A DNA stretch of 32,041 bases, taken from positions 1 through 32,041 of the IMG/VR virus record IMGVR_UViG_3300024262_000149. The stretch is one strand, 5' to 3'. The notes below the pieces were generated by a model, which was not told the DNA's origin, did not search any database, and saw nothing but the letters and a program-made list of their open reading frames with translations. Below are positions 16,901 to 24,226 of this stretch, in pieces (position 1 is the first letter of the stretch; each line of letters opens with the position of its first letter). The stretch is from a virus. The position numbers were made by a program, and so were the translations under genes.

Positions 16901-18794
16901 CCGTTGGAATAGTGACTTGAATTTTGTTTTGGAGTTCTGACGATGCACAAGGGATGTGAACAGAATTGTTATCACTAACTAAAGCAGTAGTGGCCCTATT
17001 AAACTCATCCATATAAACAATACCAACCTCATAACCTCTATTGCTATGTAAACTTGATGGGTTGCCAATCTCCGCATAAGTGGCATCTGCCCCCTCTATG
17101 TCGTAATAAGCGTATACAGTTTGTGTGATGTTTGCAAAAAGAGGGTCGTCAACATATTTCATTGCGGGCATTTGAAACCCAATCTTAGTTGACGCAGGTG
17201 ATGAGATAATATTTATAGGTTGCCCCGGGGCAGAAATACCACTCTCATACTTGTAAAGGGTAATGTTGCCGGGAGCCTCAAGTGTCTGCTCTACAGAACA
17301 GTTAAAGGCATCTGTAAATGTAGTTCCGTCACAAGCGAGTGCAACAGTTTTAATTGTTCCCGGAGGATTAGGTAGTGCCGTACCTACTTTTTCTAAAAAG
17401 TCAGTATCAATAGATAAAGCATAAACACTACTAAACGGTTGTTGTAAAACATACGTAAACGATATAGTAGTTGATACTTGTTCATCTGTAGGGAAAGGTG
17501 CTTGTCCTGTATACTCTACAAAGCCATATCTCAAGTCAACAGTAATTATACCTCCTGCAACCAAATCCACTCCATTAAAATCTACATAAGCAACGGCTTC
17601 AGAAATGATATTACTTCCGTTAATGCTATATGTTCCATTTTCTAATTGATATTCTAAATCAACAGAACCAATGTCGCTTGAAATAGTATTTGTTAAATAC
17701 TCTAATCGAACAGGGCTATTGCCAACATCAACCATATCATAACCATCAACATAGTTACCATACATAAGCCTATTCCCCATCATAGTTTGGGCTTTAGCAA
17801 GACGTGGTACGTTGTCGTATAGTCTTAATATTTCTGAGTTTCCGAGGATAGTAAAGATTTGACTGTTCTGAAATTCAAACGTATAATTTGTGTTATCCGC
17901 AAGACCTTCTGTGGCTTTGTTTATTTTTTCAATAACTCTTATTGTAGGAAATTCCATTTCCTTAAACAACAACTCAACAGATTTCACGAGTGGCCCTCCT
18001 GAATTATAGGTGACAATTGCCATATTAGCAATACCATTCATACCTGAGTTTAGAGCAGTACTAAAATCATATCTAAAACTTCCGGGTAAAAAAGCGGGTT
18101 TGCTCCATTGTGAAGTTGCTGAATACTCCCCATCTTCATATCTATATCTGTATGCAAAACATATAAATCTTTCTTCTAAAAATTTATCTTGAGAACTTGT
18201 AACAGTTGGGACAACACTTGGGGCTTGTAATGGTGGTTGTTTAATTACAAGGATAGACTCAGCACTAAAGCCGTCCACGCCCGCGACAGGATTTGAATAG
18301 TTTCTTTTTACATTAATCTGTCTTGGCTGATTAAGGTTATCAGTCCAAAACAACAAATCTTCTACTTTTGAAATTCCCGTAATTAAATAATCGTTGTCAA
18401 AATTTAATGTAGTGCTATTGGTAATCCCCTCTCTGATGCTAATTAAATGATAAACAAGAGTATTTGTGTTGGTATTAAACGAAACAACTAAATCTATTTT
18501 AGATGTAGGGGATGAAGGATAATTCTCATCGTGAACAAACCAATAAAGAGTTTCTTCAGACCCGTCTTCAAAAGCACCTATACACCTTGCTTTATTACTA
18601 AGGGCCGTGCCATTATACGAAAGAGTAGTTAGCCCGATGTTTCCTTTTGCGTTTTCCATAACGCCCACCTCTGAACCCTCGGTAGACCCCATACGAATAT
18701 TAAGAGCATTAACATACTCTCCGTTTGGAACAAGCCGTTCATCAACGGTCTTGTTCATTTTACCTGCTATAAAATTTCTTGTAAGGTTTGCCAT
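13920..18794 (-). CDS. Muzzle-like large tail/stabilisation protein
   Basis: A 1624-aa beta-rich protein and the largest neck/tail component here. The N-terminus matches the pattern I know from crAss-like muzzle and P22 gp10-type stabilisation proteins: FIAGKMNKTVDERLVPNGEY (8-27), then VNALNIRMGSTEGSEVGVME, followed by repeated propeller-like strands such as EETLYWFVHDEN and DLLFWTDNLNQPRQINVKRN. The C-terminal ~150 residues are Cys-rich (CCACEGGGGSG, CPVC, YIDCEG, YGPCT) and look like an added host-contact or disulfide-stabilised domain. In crAss-like virions the muzzle closes the tail tip. The gene follows the 307-aa ring gene through a TAATATGGC stop-start junction with 1-nt spacing. Family assignment is by recalled motif and context. 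Confidence 0.7.
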   Translation of the reverse strand: MANLTRNFIAGKMNKTVDERLVPNGEYVNALNIRMGSTEGSEVGVMENAKGNIGLTTLSYNGTALSNKARCIGAFEDGSEETLYWFVHDENYPSSPTSKIDLVVSFNTNTNTLVYHLISIREGITNSTTLNFDNDYLITGISKVEDLLFWTDNLNQPRQINVKRNYSNPVAGVDGFSAESILVIKQPPLQAPSVVPTVTSSQDKFLEERFICFAYRYRYEDGEYSATSQWSKPAFLPGSFRYDFSTALNSGMNGIANMAIVTYNSGGPLVKSVELLFKEMEFPTIRVIEKINKATEGLADNTNYTFEFQNSQIFTILGNSEILRLYDNVPRLAKAQTMMGNRLMYGNYVDGYDMVDVGNSPVRLEYLTNTISSDIGSVDLEYQLENGTYSINGSNIISEAVAYVDFNGVDLVAGGIITVDLRYGFVEYTGQAPFPTDEQVSTTISFTYVLQQPFSSVYALSIDTDFLEKVGTALPNPPGTIKTVALACDGTTFTDAFNCSVEQTLEAPGNITLYKYESGISAPGQPINIISSPASTKIGFQMPAMKYVDDPLFANITQTVYAYYDIEGADATYAEIGNPSSLHSNRGYEVGIVYMDEFNRATTALVSDNNSVHIPCASSELQNKIQVTIPTGQRAPFWAKRYKFCIKADEDTYETVYSSFFFREAASGADWFLLDGQNSQKVEIGDELIVKTDTTGPMNSCVYTTVLDKVAQQADWLDPAPVDSAGNDLAVPGGVYMKLRANNFSTTSDIGDGLPNTLTSGEKTNNSKKSSSQCAPIWYQVNVPDPNTAGAYVDLKIPAGSRILIKYESYRIGRSCSLEKRLYRYENDFTSSQDYDSFYEWFIGDNVEGTLNADFVTREAECAQSAPEATFYPSILTVGAPPCNLDVAWQFQQFNATSQMYLVFSGIQGYSGRRARTNNKAEIVIQRSNSLVVFETKPIDSAPNLWYESSEVFNINANGEHQGNTQNQVFISNTPALVLTDFYNCYAFGNGVESYKIEDAITGKKLELGNRALITTTTEFEETRRFSDITYSGVYNEESNTNKLNEFNLGLLNFKSLEQSFGPINKLFSRERDILTLQEDRISYVQTDINLLSDAGGGQGVVVSIPKVLGSQVARAEKYGISNNPESFVQWGPDKYFTDAKRGSVINLKGAESEQLVAVSMMGMRTWFRDLFNTSFNTQKLGGFDPYMNEYVLSSNEISLPVPIVCENCGITTSIQVVSGVNYSTCYDLGELVGDVHVDYTVTSIVGTFTIGAVYNGNSTVVGPTSTSGRLTFNKFAVNIDTAQISISATDTVSIELTVNCPEADSITIFLITVTSNNEEGLFTTNQYRWNDGTFLSPLHTQRVEFLGGTSSPLVSQYSSITGLQGGGVIPSNNATVSMFNNTISPDDFSFDINADDFKYLRTNTLYQNTPTDIQALLATVTTAIPIIPPTNGNTAFFSQFQMPTTGAYLYLVWDYRNSTPLELCYDATSALTACCACEGGGGSGPAATYVVRDCYSGFDYIAEKGALSLNIGDVIQYRVGLNGGAGATLCGTIQSVGATTPTASIQSGTTYACDDEVNCPVCLSYQVSTYSNSGIPYTYIDCEGQSAGGVIGGANGYDSDVFCAQAGTVNAGGLTLYQYGPCT

Positions 18795-18795
18795 A

Positions 18796-19719
18796 TTATT
18801 TTAGCCACTTATCTTTTCCTCTTAGATTCATTAACAATCTACCGGGATGAATATTACTTATTCTTATTTTTGCATTTCTCAATAAAGCACTTCTTCTTTT
18901 TCTTGCTCTATTGATAACATACTCTTGAACTCCAAATTTAGAATTTAGAATAGCAAACTCGATGGCCGCATATACATAATCCTCAAACATTTTATTCACT
19001 GTGACTGTACTATCGTTGCCGTTTTCCATCCCGTCAGAAACATACTCAAGAACAACTAATTCATTCTGAATACCTGAACTAAAATTGATAACACCCCCTT
19101 TAGAGTTTATACTAAAAGTAGGATTAGCATTGGCGGTCTCTGTATTTAAACCGAATCTTGCTCCTATGCCTTTTTCAAAATACCAATTCCCCCCATCATT
19201 ATACCCATTATACCCATTGAAAGGAGATTGTGAGTTTAAATAAATAGTAGGTTGAATAGAAAAAATCCTTCCATAATCTAATTCTGAAAATTGTGGAGAA
19301 AGAGCATTTCCATCTTGGTCAAACAAAATCTTACCTGTATTATCTTGCAGATACGCTGAAGACCAATTGGTTTGGATATTCTCACTAAGAGGGTATAAGA
19401 TGCCTTGTCTTTCCACTGAGATTCTTACCCAATTGACATAGTCAGAAGGTAAGATATATCTAAGTTGGTCATCTACACTCAACTCTAATATTTTAATTTC
19501 TTTAAAAGCATCGTAGTTTAGTTCTTGAATAGCGCGTTTAGCGTGAAATAGAATCTTAAACCTTTCCTCGTTGTTTATTAAACTATGGTTTCCTGCATAC
19601 ATCAACATAAAATTGTTGACTATGTCGTATAGGGATACATATTGATAAGACCCCCAATTAGAATCTTCAGGAGCAACCCCCCCGTTTTCGTAATACTGAT
19701 ATTGTGAAATATATGCCAT
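18796..19719 (-). CDS. Ring/tail stabilisation protein (crAss-like)
   Basis: A 307-aa protein. Residues about 30-110 carry a highly recognisable pattern: LYDIVNNFMLMYAGNHSLIN, then FHAKRAIQELNYDAFKEIKI, then LRYILPSDYVNWVRISVERQ and GILYPL. The FHAKR-IQELNYD and LP-DYVNWVRI segments are hallmarks I recall for neck-ring/stabilisation proteins of crAss-like phages and relatives. The C-terminal third holds VLEYVSDGM, a helical segment (FEDYVYAAIEFAILNSKFGV) and a basic tail (RARKRRSALLRNAKIRISN). It likely stacks below the portal as a dodecameric ring joining head to muzzle. It lies 6 nt after the 327-aa gene and directly before the muzzle-like gene, matching that role. Confidence 0.75.
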   Translation of the reverse strand: MAYISQYQYYENGGVAPEDSNWGSYQYVSLYDIVNNFMLMYAGNHSLINNEERFKILFHAKRAIQELNYDAFKEIKILELSVDDQLRYILPSDYVNWVRISVERQGILYPLSENIQTNWSSAYLQDNTGKILFDQDGNALSPQFSELDYGRIFSIQPTIYLNSQSPFNGYNGYNDGGNWYFEKGIGARFGLNTETANANPTFSINSKGGVINFSSGIQNELVVLEYVSDGMENGNDSTVTVNKMFEDYVYAAIEFAILNSKFGVQEYVINRARKRRSALLRNAKIRISNIHPGRLLMNLRGKDKWLK

Positions 19720-19725
19720 CGTATG

Positions 19726-20709
19726 TTATTGTTCTGATTGGTTATCTAATTGTTCAAGTCCTTGTGCAAATTGAACTGCGCTTACCTCACGGATAGACAT
19801 ACCTGCATATTGAAGTATCTTATTTATCAAGTCCGGTTCACAATCAAGTGGTAACTCAAAATCTTGATAATCAGGTTGTGATTGGTCAAATGAAGGCTCT
19901 CCACTTACCAAGGTAATAAATGTCCATTTAGGGTCTAAAGGATATCTAATATACTGTGCTGCCACTTGTCCAATATTAGTTATAGTTTTTGGAAACGCAA
20001 ACATAGTATTGTCCTGCTGACTATACGCGGGGAATGTGAGTGTAGGCTTTGTTAAAATAGAGTTGTTTAACATAGTAATCTTGCTATGCGTCACCTTCTC
20101 TGCTTCTTCTTGGTTTTCTTTGTAGATATTATAATCAATACCTATTGCATTCCAAGGGTTTGCGGTTACAGTGCTTTGTGTTGTTAGTATAGTGGTTTCT
20201 GTTTCTACTGTTAATACTGTAACATATTGAGTAATCCCACCACTAACAAATCCCACCACATAACCCGGTAGTATCCCGTTAGTTATGAATGTAGCATTAG
20301 AATCTATTATTTTATTACCACCTCCAACTGTAGCGGTGGTAGTGCCTGATACAACTAAATCTGTGTGTATAAGAACTTTATTTAAAAGATAATAGTCATC
20401 TCCTGTTGTTGTTTGAGACGGCAATGAATACACATTGAAATTAGTTGGAGGAGTATTAGTAAGCGTAAGGGGATTGTATACAGAAAACACTTCAATGAGT
20501 TCTTCTAATCCCTTTGTTATATCGGCATACCCCGTCCCTGACTGCCGTGCATTTTCTTTATTTATCTGATAGTTGTACTGATAAAAATATGTCTCGAATA
20601 AATCTAACTGCGCCTGCTTTGCAAATAAATTGAAATCAGAAGGCGAAACGTATCCGTAATTATTCTTGTTCAGTACAGACAGAACTGTATTTCTTACTGA
20701 GTTAATCAT
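19726..20709 (-). CDS. Neck ring/head-tail connector protein (327 aa)
   Basis: The N-terminus MINSVRNTVLSVLNKNNYGY, then VSPSDFNLFAKQAQLDLFET, is helical and matches a pattern I recall from structural proteins of crAss-like phages (NK-N-GY-sP-dFN-fakqAQldlFE). It is followed by YFYQYNYQINKENAR and a beta-rich middle with GTTTATVGGGNKIIDSNATF and a PGYVVGFVSGG segment. The C-terminal third has a PLDPKWTFITL motif, an acidic loop (SQPDYQDFELPLDCEPDLIN) and a terminal helix ending QLDNQSEQ. It probably forms a ring beneath the portal together with the 307-aa protein. The gene starts just after a strong terminator, so it needs its own promoter or readthrough; a TATCTTTG box lies 16 nt before its ATG. 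Confidence 0.65.
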   Translation of the reverse strand: MINSVRNTVLSVLNKNNYGYVSPSDFNLFAKQAQLDLFETYFYQYNYQINKENARQSGTGYADITKGLEELIEVFSVYNPLTLTNTPPTNFNVYSLPSQTTTGDDYYLLNKVLIHTDLVVSGTTTATVGGGNKIIDSNATFITNGILPGYVVGFVSGGITQYVTVLTVETETTILTTQSTVTANPWNAIGIDYNIYKENQEEAEKVTHSKITMLNNSILTKPTLTFPAYSQQDNTMFAFPKTITNIGQVAAQYIRYPLDPKWTFITLVSGEPSFDQSQPDYQDFELPLDCEPDLINKILQYAGMSIREVSAVQFAQGLEQLDNQSEQ

Positions 20710-20724
20710 CTATGAACCTTTTTA

Positions 20725-20732
20725 CAAAGATA
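20725..20732 (-). promoter_or_regulatory. Candidate Bacteroidota -7 box TATCTTTG before the 327-aa gene
   Basis: The minus strand reads TATCTTTG, an exact match to the Bacteroidota TAnnTTTG -7 consensus, directly downstream of a strong terminator and 16 nt before the next ATG. No well-spaced TTG -33 element was found, so strength is uncertain. Confidence 0.4.
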
Positions 20733-20734
20733 AC

Positions 20735-20770
20735 AAAAAAAAAAGACCTCTTCTTTTTTGGAAGAGGTCT
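20735..20770 (-). terminator. Strong intrinsic terminator after the 248-aa gene
   Basis: On the minus strand the arm AGACCTCTTC (20770-20761) pairs perfectly over 10 bp with GAAGAGGTCT (20753-20744) around a 7-nt loop, followed by a run of T (20744-20735). There is no T-run on the other side, so it acts only on minus-strand transcription. It separates the 248-aa gene from the neck genes. Confidence 0.92.
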
Positions 20771-20794
20771 CATTATTAAAGCATACCATTTGAA

Positions 20795-21541
20795 TTATAG
20801 TAGTTTTTCAAGTAGTTTATAGTTCTCAATTCCATCATCTGACTGAAGAAACGATGACACTATCATCATAGGGTCTTCGCCATAGGGAATATTCAACATT
20901 TTAGTTTTATTGGTATTGGTATTAAACCACACTTCTTTTTGGTTTTTTCTAAAGGCTAAATGTCCCTTTTCAAACATCAATGAAATATTGGCCTGCAACT
21001 TTAAAGAAGGGTCATTAACTATATCGAGAAAAGTTGATGGATATGACTTTGCATAAACAAAGATATCTCTACGAAGTTCTGATGTAGAAACTTTTGTTAC
21101 GTCTCTATTAAATAGAACTCTTGATACCATTTCTATTTGGTCAACATTCATTTCCTTTGCAGCAATTAAAGCGTCAACCTCAGCGTTAAGTCTTTCTACT
21201 TCAGCGGTAGCATCACGTTCTTCGTTAACCTCTTCAAAACCAATCCCATTTAAAGGGTGGTAATAGAGAAATTGTTGTAGAACAGGATTGTTTCTTAAAA
21301 CGCTTAAAAACCCATCTTCAAAAATGATTGGTTCTAAAATCGCATTCCCATCTTGCTCATCCTCAAAAGGAGTTTTTTGATTTCTTGCGTAGCGTAGCGC
21401 ACGATTAGTCCCTTGCTCTTCATCAAAATATAAAAGAGGGAATTGTGCGGTGTGTCTTGTCGGCAACATAAAAGATAAAGGAGCCGCTGCTTTTGTTAGT
21501 TTGTACACCTTATCGGTTAATACATTTAGTTTGTTGTTCAT
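20795..21541 (-). CDS. Conserved head-associated protein next to the capsid gene (248 aa)
   Basis: A 248-aa protein of unknown biochemical role. Its pattern is one I recall as strongly conserved beside capsid genes of marine phages: VYKLTKAAAPLSFMLPTRHT (12-31), QFPLLYFDEEQGTNRALRYA (33-52), then RNQKTPFEDEQDGNAILEPI and FEDGFLSV. Later come HPLNGIGFEEVNEERDA, a charged helix (EVERLNAEVDALIAAKEMN) and SELRRDIFVYAKSYPSTFLD. There is no enzyme motif, signal peptide or membrane segment. It sits alone between two strong intrinsic terminators, downstream of the major capsid gene. Possible roles are head completion, decoration or an assembly factor; the sequence does not decide between them. A TAACTTTA element in the leader is a weak promoter candidate. 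Confidence 0.6.
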   Translation of the reverse strand: MNNKLNVLTDKVYKLTKAAAPLSFMLPTRHTAQFPLLYFDEEQGTNRALRYARNQKTPFEDEQDGNAILEPIIFEDGFLSVLRNNPVLQQFLYYHPLNGIGFEEVNEERDATAEVERLNAEVDALIAAKEMNVDQIEMVSRVLFNRDVTKVSTSELRRDIFVYAKSYPSTFLDIVNDPSLKLQANISLMFEKGHLAFRKNQKEVWFNTNTNKTKMLNIPYGEDPMMIVSSFLQSDDGIENYKLLEKLL

Positions 21542-21573
21542 TAGATATAATTTAAGATTAAAGTTAAAATTTT

Positions 21574-21608
21574 AAAAAAAGGGAGTGTGTCTTTAAAGAC
21601 ACACCCCC
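21574..21608 (-). terminator. Strong intrinsic terminator after the major capsid gene, built on a repeated palindrome
   Basis: In minus-strand RNA, bases 21608-21581 fold into a 12-bp stem (four G-rich pairs including one G-U, then GUGUGUCU with AGACACAC) around a UUAA loop, followed by seven U (21580-21574). The core is the 20-bp palindrome GTGTGTCTTTAAAGACACAC. The T-run exists only on the minus-strand side. It lies 15 nt after the capsid stop and should limit transcription into the 248-aa gene. Confidence 0.92.
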
Positions 21609-21622
21609 AATATTTATTCCTC

Positions 21623-23056
21623 TTAGTTAGAGAACAAGAAGAAGTTGTTAGCACCTAAAGTACATACTGCTCTTTCAGAAAGGAAGTTAACTTCCATTGC
21701 ATCAAGGTCAGAATTTTCAGCACCACCGGCAGAACCTGTAATCCAAGTCTTGTAACGTCTGTCTTCAGTTTCTGAAGCACGGTAACGCACGTGTAGGAAA
21801 GGACGCTTTGCGTTCTTACCAAGGATTTGGTCATACACAGTAGTAGAACCCGCAGGAACCAACAAACCGCTTACTTTACCTGAACCCGCTGATGCAGGAA
21901 GACCTCCACGCATTGTTGGGTCATTCAAGTACTTCCAATCAGATTTGTAGAAATCATAACCTCTACGGAATCCGGTGAAACCTAAATTAAGAGCCATCTC
22001 TTTGTCGTTTTCAAAAAGACCATAAGAAGACCCACCTGCTCCATAAGAGTTTTGTGCAGCCAACATATCGTCAATAGAGAAACTGAAGTTTCTGTCAACA
22101 AAGATTACGTTCTCTTCAATAGAACCTTGCTTATCCAAACGAGATACGATAGTATCAAAGTCAGCAAGAGTAGTTGGGTAACCACCGCCCCATACGTTAC
22201 CACGTAAGTTAACAACGTAGAATACACCTTGTGAACCTTTGTTACCAACGTCTCCGGCTGCTGCTGCTGCACCTGAAAGTGCTTCTGCAGGAACTGCTTC
22301 AATCATTGCAGTCTCAAGATAATCGTCAAAACGTAATCTTGTTTCGTGCTCAGACTTCAAATACCAAAGATATCCGTTTGCTCCGTTTTCAGTAGTTACT
22401 TCAACCCAACCAATTTGAGCCATATCAGAACCTGATACTGAATACTTGTCTTTGATGATGATTGGCGAATTCTCAAAGATTTCGTCATCAGCCTCTAAAG
22501 AACCTTGCATTCCGTTAGTTCCTTTTTTGAACTCAGAACCGTAAATGAATACTGTCCATTTGTCTGCTGCTGCTGCGTTAGTGATACCTAATGCATTGTA
22601 GAACGCTACATCAAAAGTTTTAAGTGCAGTATCAACTGCAGTAACGATTGCTTTGTAGTTTGCTCCACCTGCATTAGCGGTAAACATAACTGTTTGTCCA
22701 ACACGGATAGCGATAGAACCTGAATCCGCGTTTACAAACGCAGGATTCAATACATCGTTAACTGTGAATACTGCCGTATCAGAGTTAGCAAGAACAGATG
22801 TAGTACAATCAACATACTTAGTATGAAGACGACCCTGCTCTGCCCATTTGATAAGGTCAGAATTAGAAGGCATCTCTGCTCCTACCATACGTAGGAAAGA
22901 TGCGACTGTTCTATTACCGTAACGCTCAAATTCCTTTTCATAGGTATCAGGAAGATACTGATTCAAGAAATCGAAGTTGGTTATGTAATTTGTTTTTAAT
23001 GGGACTTGTTGCGCGCTCGGCTGCAAGTTAAATCCCGGTACTGCTTGTACTGCCAT
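21623..23056 (-). CDS. Major capsid protein (HK97-fold, crAss-like type)
   Basis: A 477-aa protein. Position (after portal and scaffold), length close to the roughly 490-500 aa of crAss-like capsid proteins, and a strong terminator after it all fit the shell subunit. Visible features: an N-terminal segment with NYITNFDFLNQYLPDTYEKE; a beta domain (about 85-175) with VFTVNDVLNPAFVNADSG; a long helix-like stretch SEHETRLRFDDYLETAMIEA; and FENDKEMALNLGFTGFRRGY. The end, RRYKTWITGSAGG, then DLDAMEVNFLSERAVCTLGA and NNFFLF, matches the conserved C-terminus I recall for crAss-like capsid proteins. The start is preceded by AAAAAAACTAAAAA, an A-rich leader suited to strong initiation in Bacteroidota. 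It may have been recruited to the shell from the scaffold complex. Confidence 0.82.
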   Translation of the reverse strand: MAVQAVPGFNLQPSAQQVPLKTNYITNFDFLNQYLPDTYEKEFERYGNRTVASFLRMVGAEMPSNSDLIKWAEQGRLHTKYVDCTTSVLANSDTAVFTVNDVLNPAFVNADSGSIAIRVGQTVMFTANAGGANYKAIVTAVDTALKTFDVAFYNALGITNAAAADKWTVFIYGSEFKKGTNGMQGSLEADDEIFENSPIIIKDKYSVSGSDMAQIGWVEVTTENGANGYLWYLKSEHETRLRFDDYLETAMIEAVPAEALSGAAAAAGDVGNKGSQGVFYVVNLRGNVWGGGYPTTLADFDTIVSRLDKQGSIEENVIFVDRNFSFSIDDMLAAQNSYGAGGSSYGLFENDKEMALNLGFTGFRRGYDFYKSDWKYLNDPTMRGGLPASAGSGKVSGLLVPAGSTTVYDQILGKNAKRPFLHVRYRASETEDRRYKTWITGSAGGAENSDLDAMEVNFLSERAVCTLGANNFFLFSN

Positions 23057-23075
23057 TTTTTAGTTTTTTTATAAA

Positions 23076-24170
23076 TTATTTTTTACTTTTAATTCGTAGC
23101 CCCCGACCTGTGTCTTGGGATACTGCTCTAATCGTTGTTCCTCCTGCAGTAGTAACTTGAGGGATGCTACGTGTAGACATATCAATATTCTTTGTCTTAC
23201 GCATTACATCATCAACTGCTTCTGATTTGCCTTGCTCATAAAAGAACTTAGCAAACTTTTCAGGATTCATTGCGACTGCCAATGCTTTGTGATAACCAAC
23301 AGGGTCAGTTAAAAGTCCATCATCACTCAAGAATTTCTTTGTGAAATTATTTGGGTCAAGATGAATTTTCTTCAACTCTGCGCCATCTCCGGGGACATAC
23401 ACAACATTTTTGCCTTCGTTTAACGCAAACTCAAAACCTTTGAACTCACTACCGAAAACTTCACTTGTCTTGTCTTTAAACCATTGGTCCCTTTTTTGGT
23501 AGGCTTCTCCTAAAGTCTTGGACTCTTCAACATATTGCCTATACTCATCTAATCCTTTTGAATCTTCCTGAGAAAGAGATGTACCCATCGACTCGACAGG
23601 GACTCTATATTTTTCTTTTTCAGACTCAAAATAATCCTTTGCTTTGGCAATTATTTTCTTTTTAGCCAACCTCGCTTTCTTAATGGTAGACTCATCATCT
23701 AATTCTTCATCATATGAATAATCTTCCATCATCGAATCAATATCCTCTGCATCAAGACCTTTCTCGGTAGCAGTTAGATAATCACGAAGTAACTTATCAG
23801 GGTTGACATCATCAAGGTCTCTATTTATTTTTACAAAGTCCTCAATTCCACGCCCCGTTTCTTTTTTATACCTAAAGTAAGCAGCGACATCTTCAGGTAG
23901 AGGCTCGGCCTCTTCCCTTTCTCGGGTAAACTCTTCAAGAGAGTTAATCTGCTTACCGTATTTATTTCCTATATATGCAAGAACGTCTTCCTCACTTAAC
24001 TCTGAGGCTTGAGTTCTATCAACTTGTAGGTTAATATTTTGCTCTTCTTCTTTAACTTGTAGGTTTACAGATTCATTTTGTTGCTCTGCGTGTTTGCTAA
24101 GAAGGTCTTGTTCAACTTGCTGAACAGACTTTGCTTCGATTACACCTACTTCTTTTACTTTAAATTCCAT
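23076..24170 (-). CDS. Probable capsid scaffolding protein
   Basis: A 364-aa, highly charged and largely helical protein between portal and capsid genes, the usual place of the scaffold. Residues 1-60 are Gln/Glu-rich and coiled-coil-like (QDLLSKHAEQQNESVNLQVK). Residues 55-180 are very acidic (ELSEEDVLAYIGNKYGKQIN, then EDIDSMMEDYSYDEELDDES), followed by a basic helix KKARLAKKKIIAKAKDYFES. A more ordered part (about 235-330) has GSEFKGFEFALNEGKNVVYV and DPVGYHKALAVAMNPEKFAK. The end is basic (GRGLRIKSKK), as in scaffold C-termini that bind capsid subunits. No protease motif was seen. It lies 19 nt before the capsid gene. Assignment is by composition and place; a head-maturation or cargo role is the alternative. 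Confidence 0.65.
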   Translation of the reverse strand: MEFKVKEVGVIEAKSVQQVEQDLLSKHAEQQNESVNLQVKEEEQNINLQVDRTQASELSEEDVLAYIGNKYGKQINSLEEFTREREEAEPLPEDVAAYFRYKKETGRGIEDFVKINRDLDDVNPDKLLRDYLTATEKGLDAEDIDSMMEDYSYDEELDDESTIKKARLAKKKIIAKAKDYFESEKEKYRVPVESMGTSLSQEDSKGLDEYRQYVEESKTLGEAYQKRDQWFKDKTSEVFGSEFKGFEFALNEGKNVVYVPGDGAELKKIHLDPNNFTKKFLSDDGLLTDPVGYHKALAVAMNPEKFAKFFYEQGKSEAVDDVMRKTKNIDMSTRSIPQVTTAGGTTIRAVSQDTGRGLRIKSKK

Positions 24171-24190
24171 ATTAGATTTGATTTATATTA

Positions 24191-24198
24191 CAAAGTTA
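24191..24198 (-). promoter_or_regulatory. Candidate -7 box TAACTTTG between portal and scaffold genes
   Basis: The minus strand reads TAACTTTG, a match to TAnnTTTG, in the 56-nt AT-rich gap between the portal stop and the scaffold start, about 20 nt before the ATG. No convincing -33 partner was seen at 17-23 nt. Confidence 0.3.
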
Positions 24199-24226
24199 GT
24201 CAAAAATTAATTATATAATAGACCCT

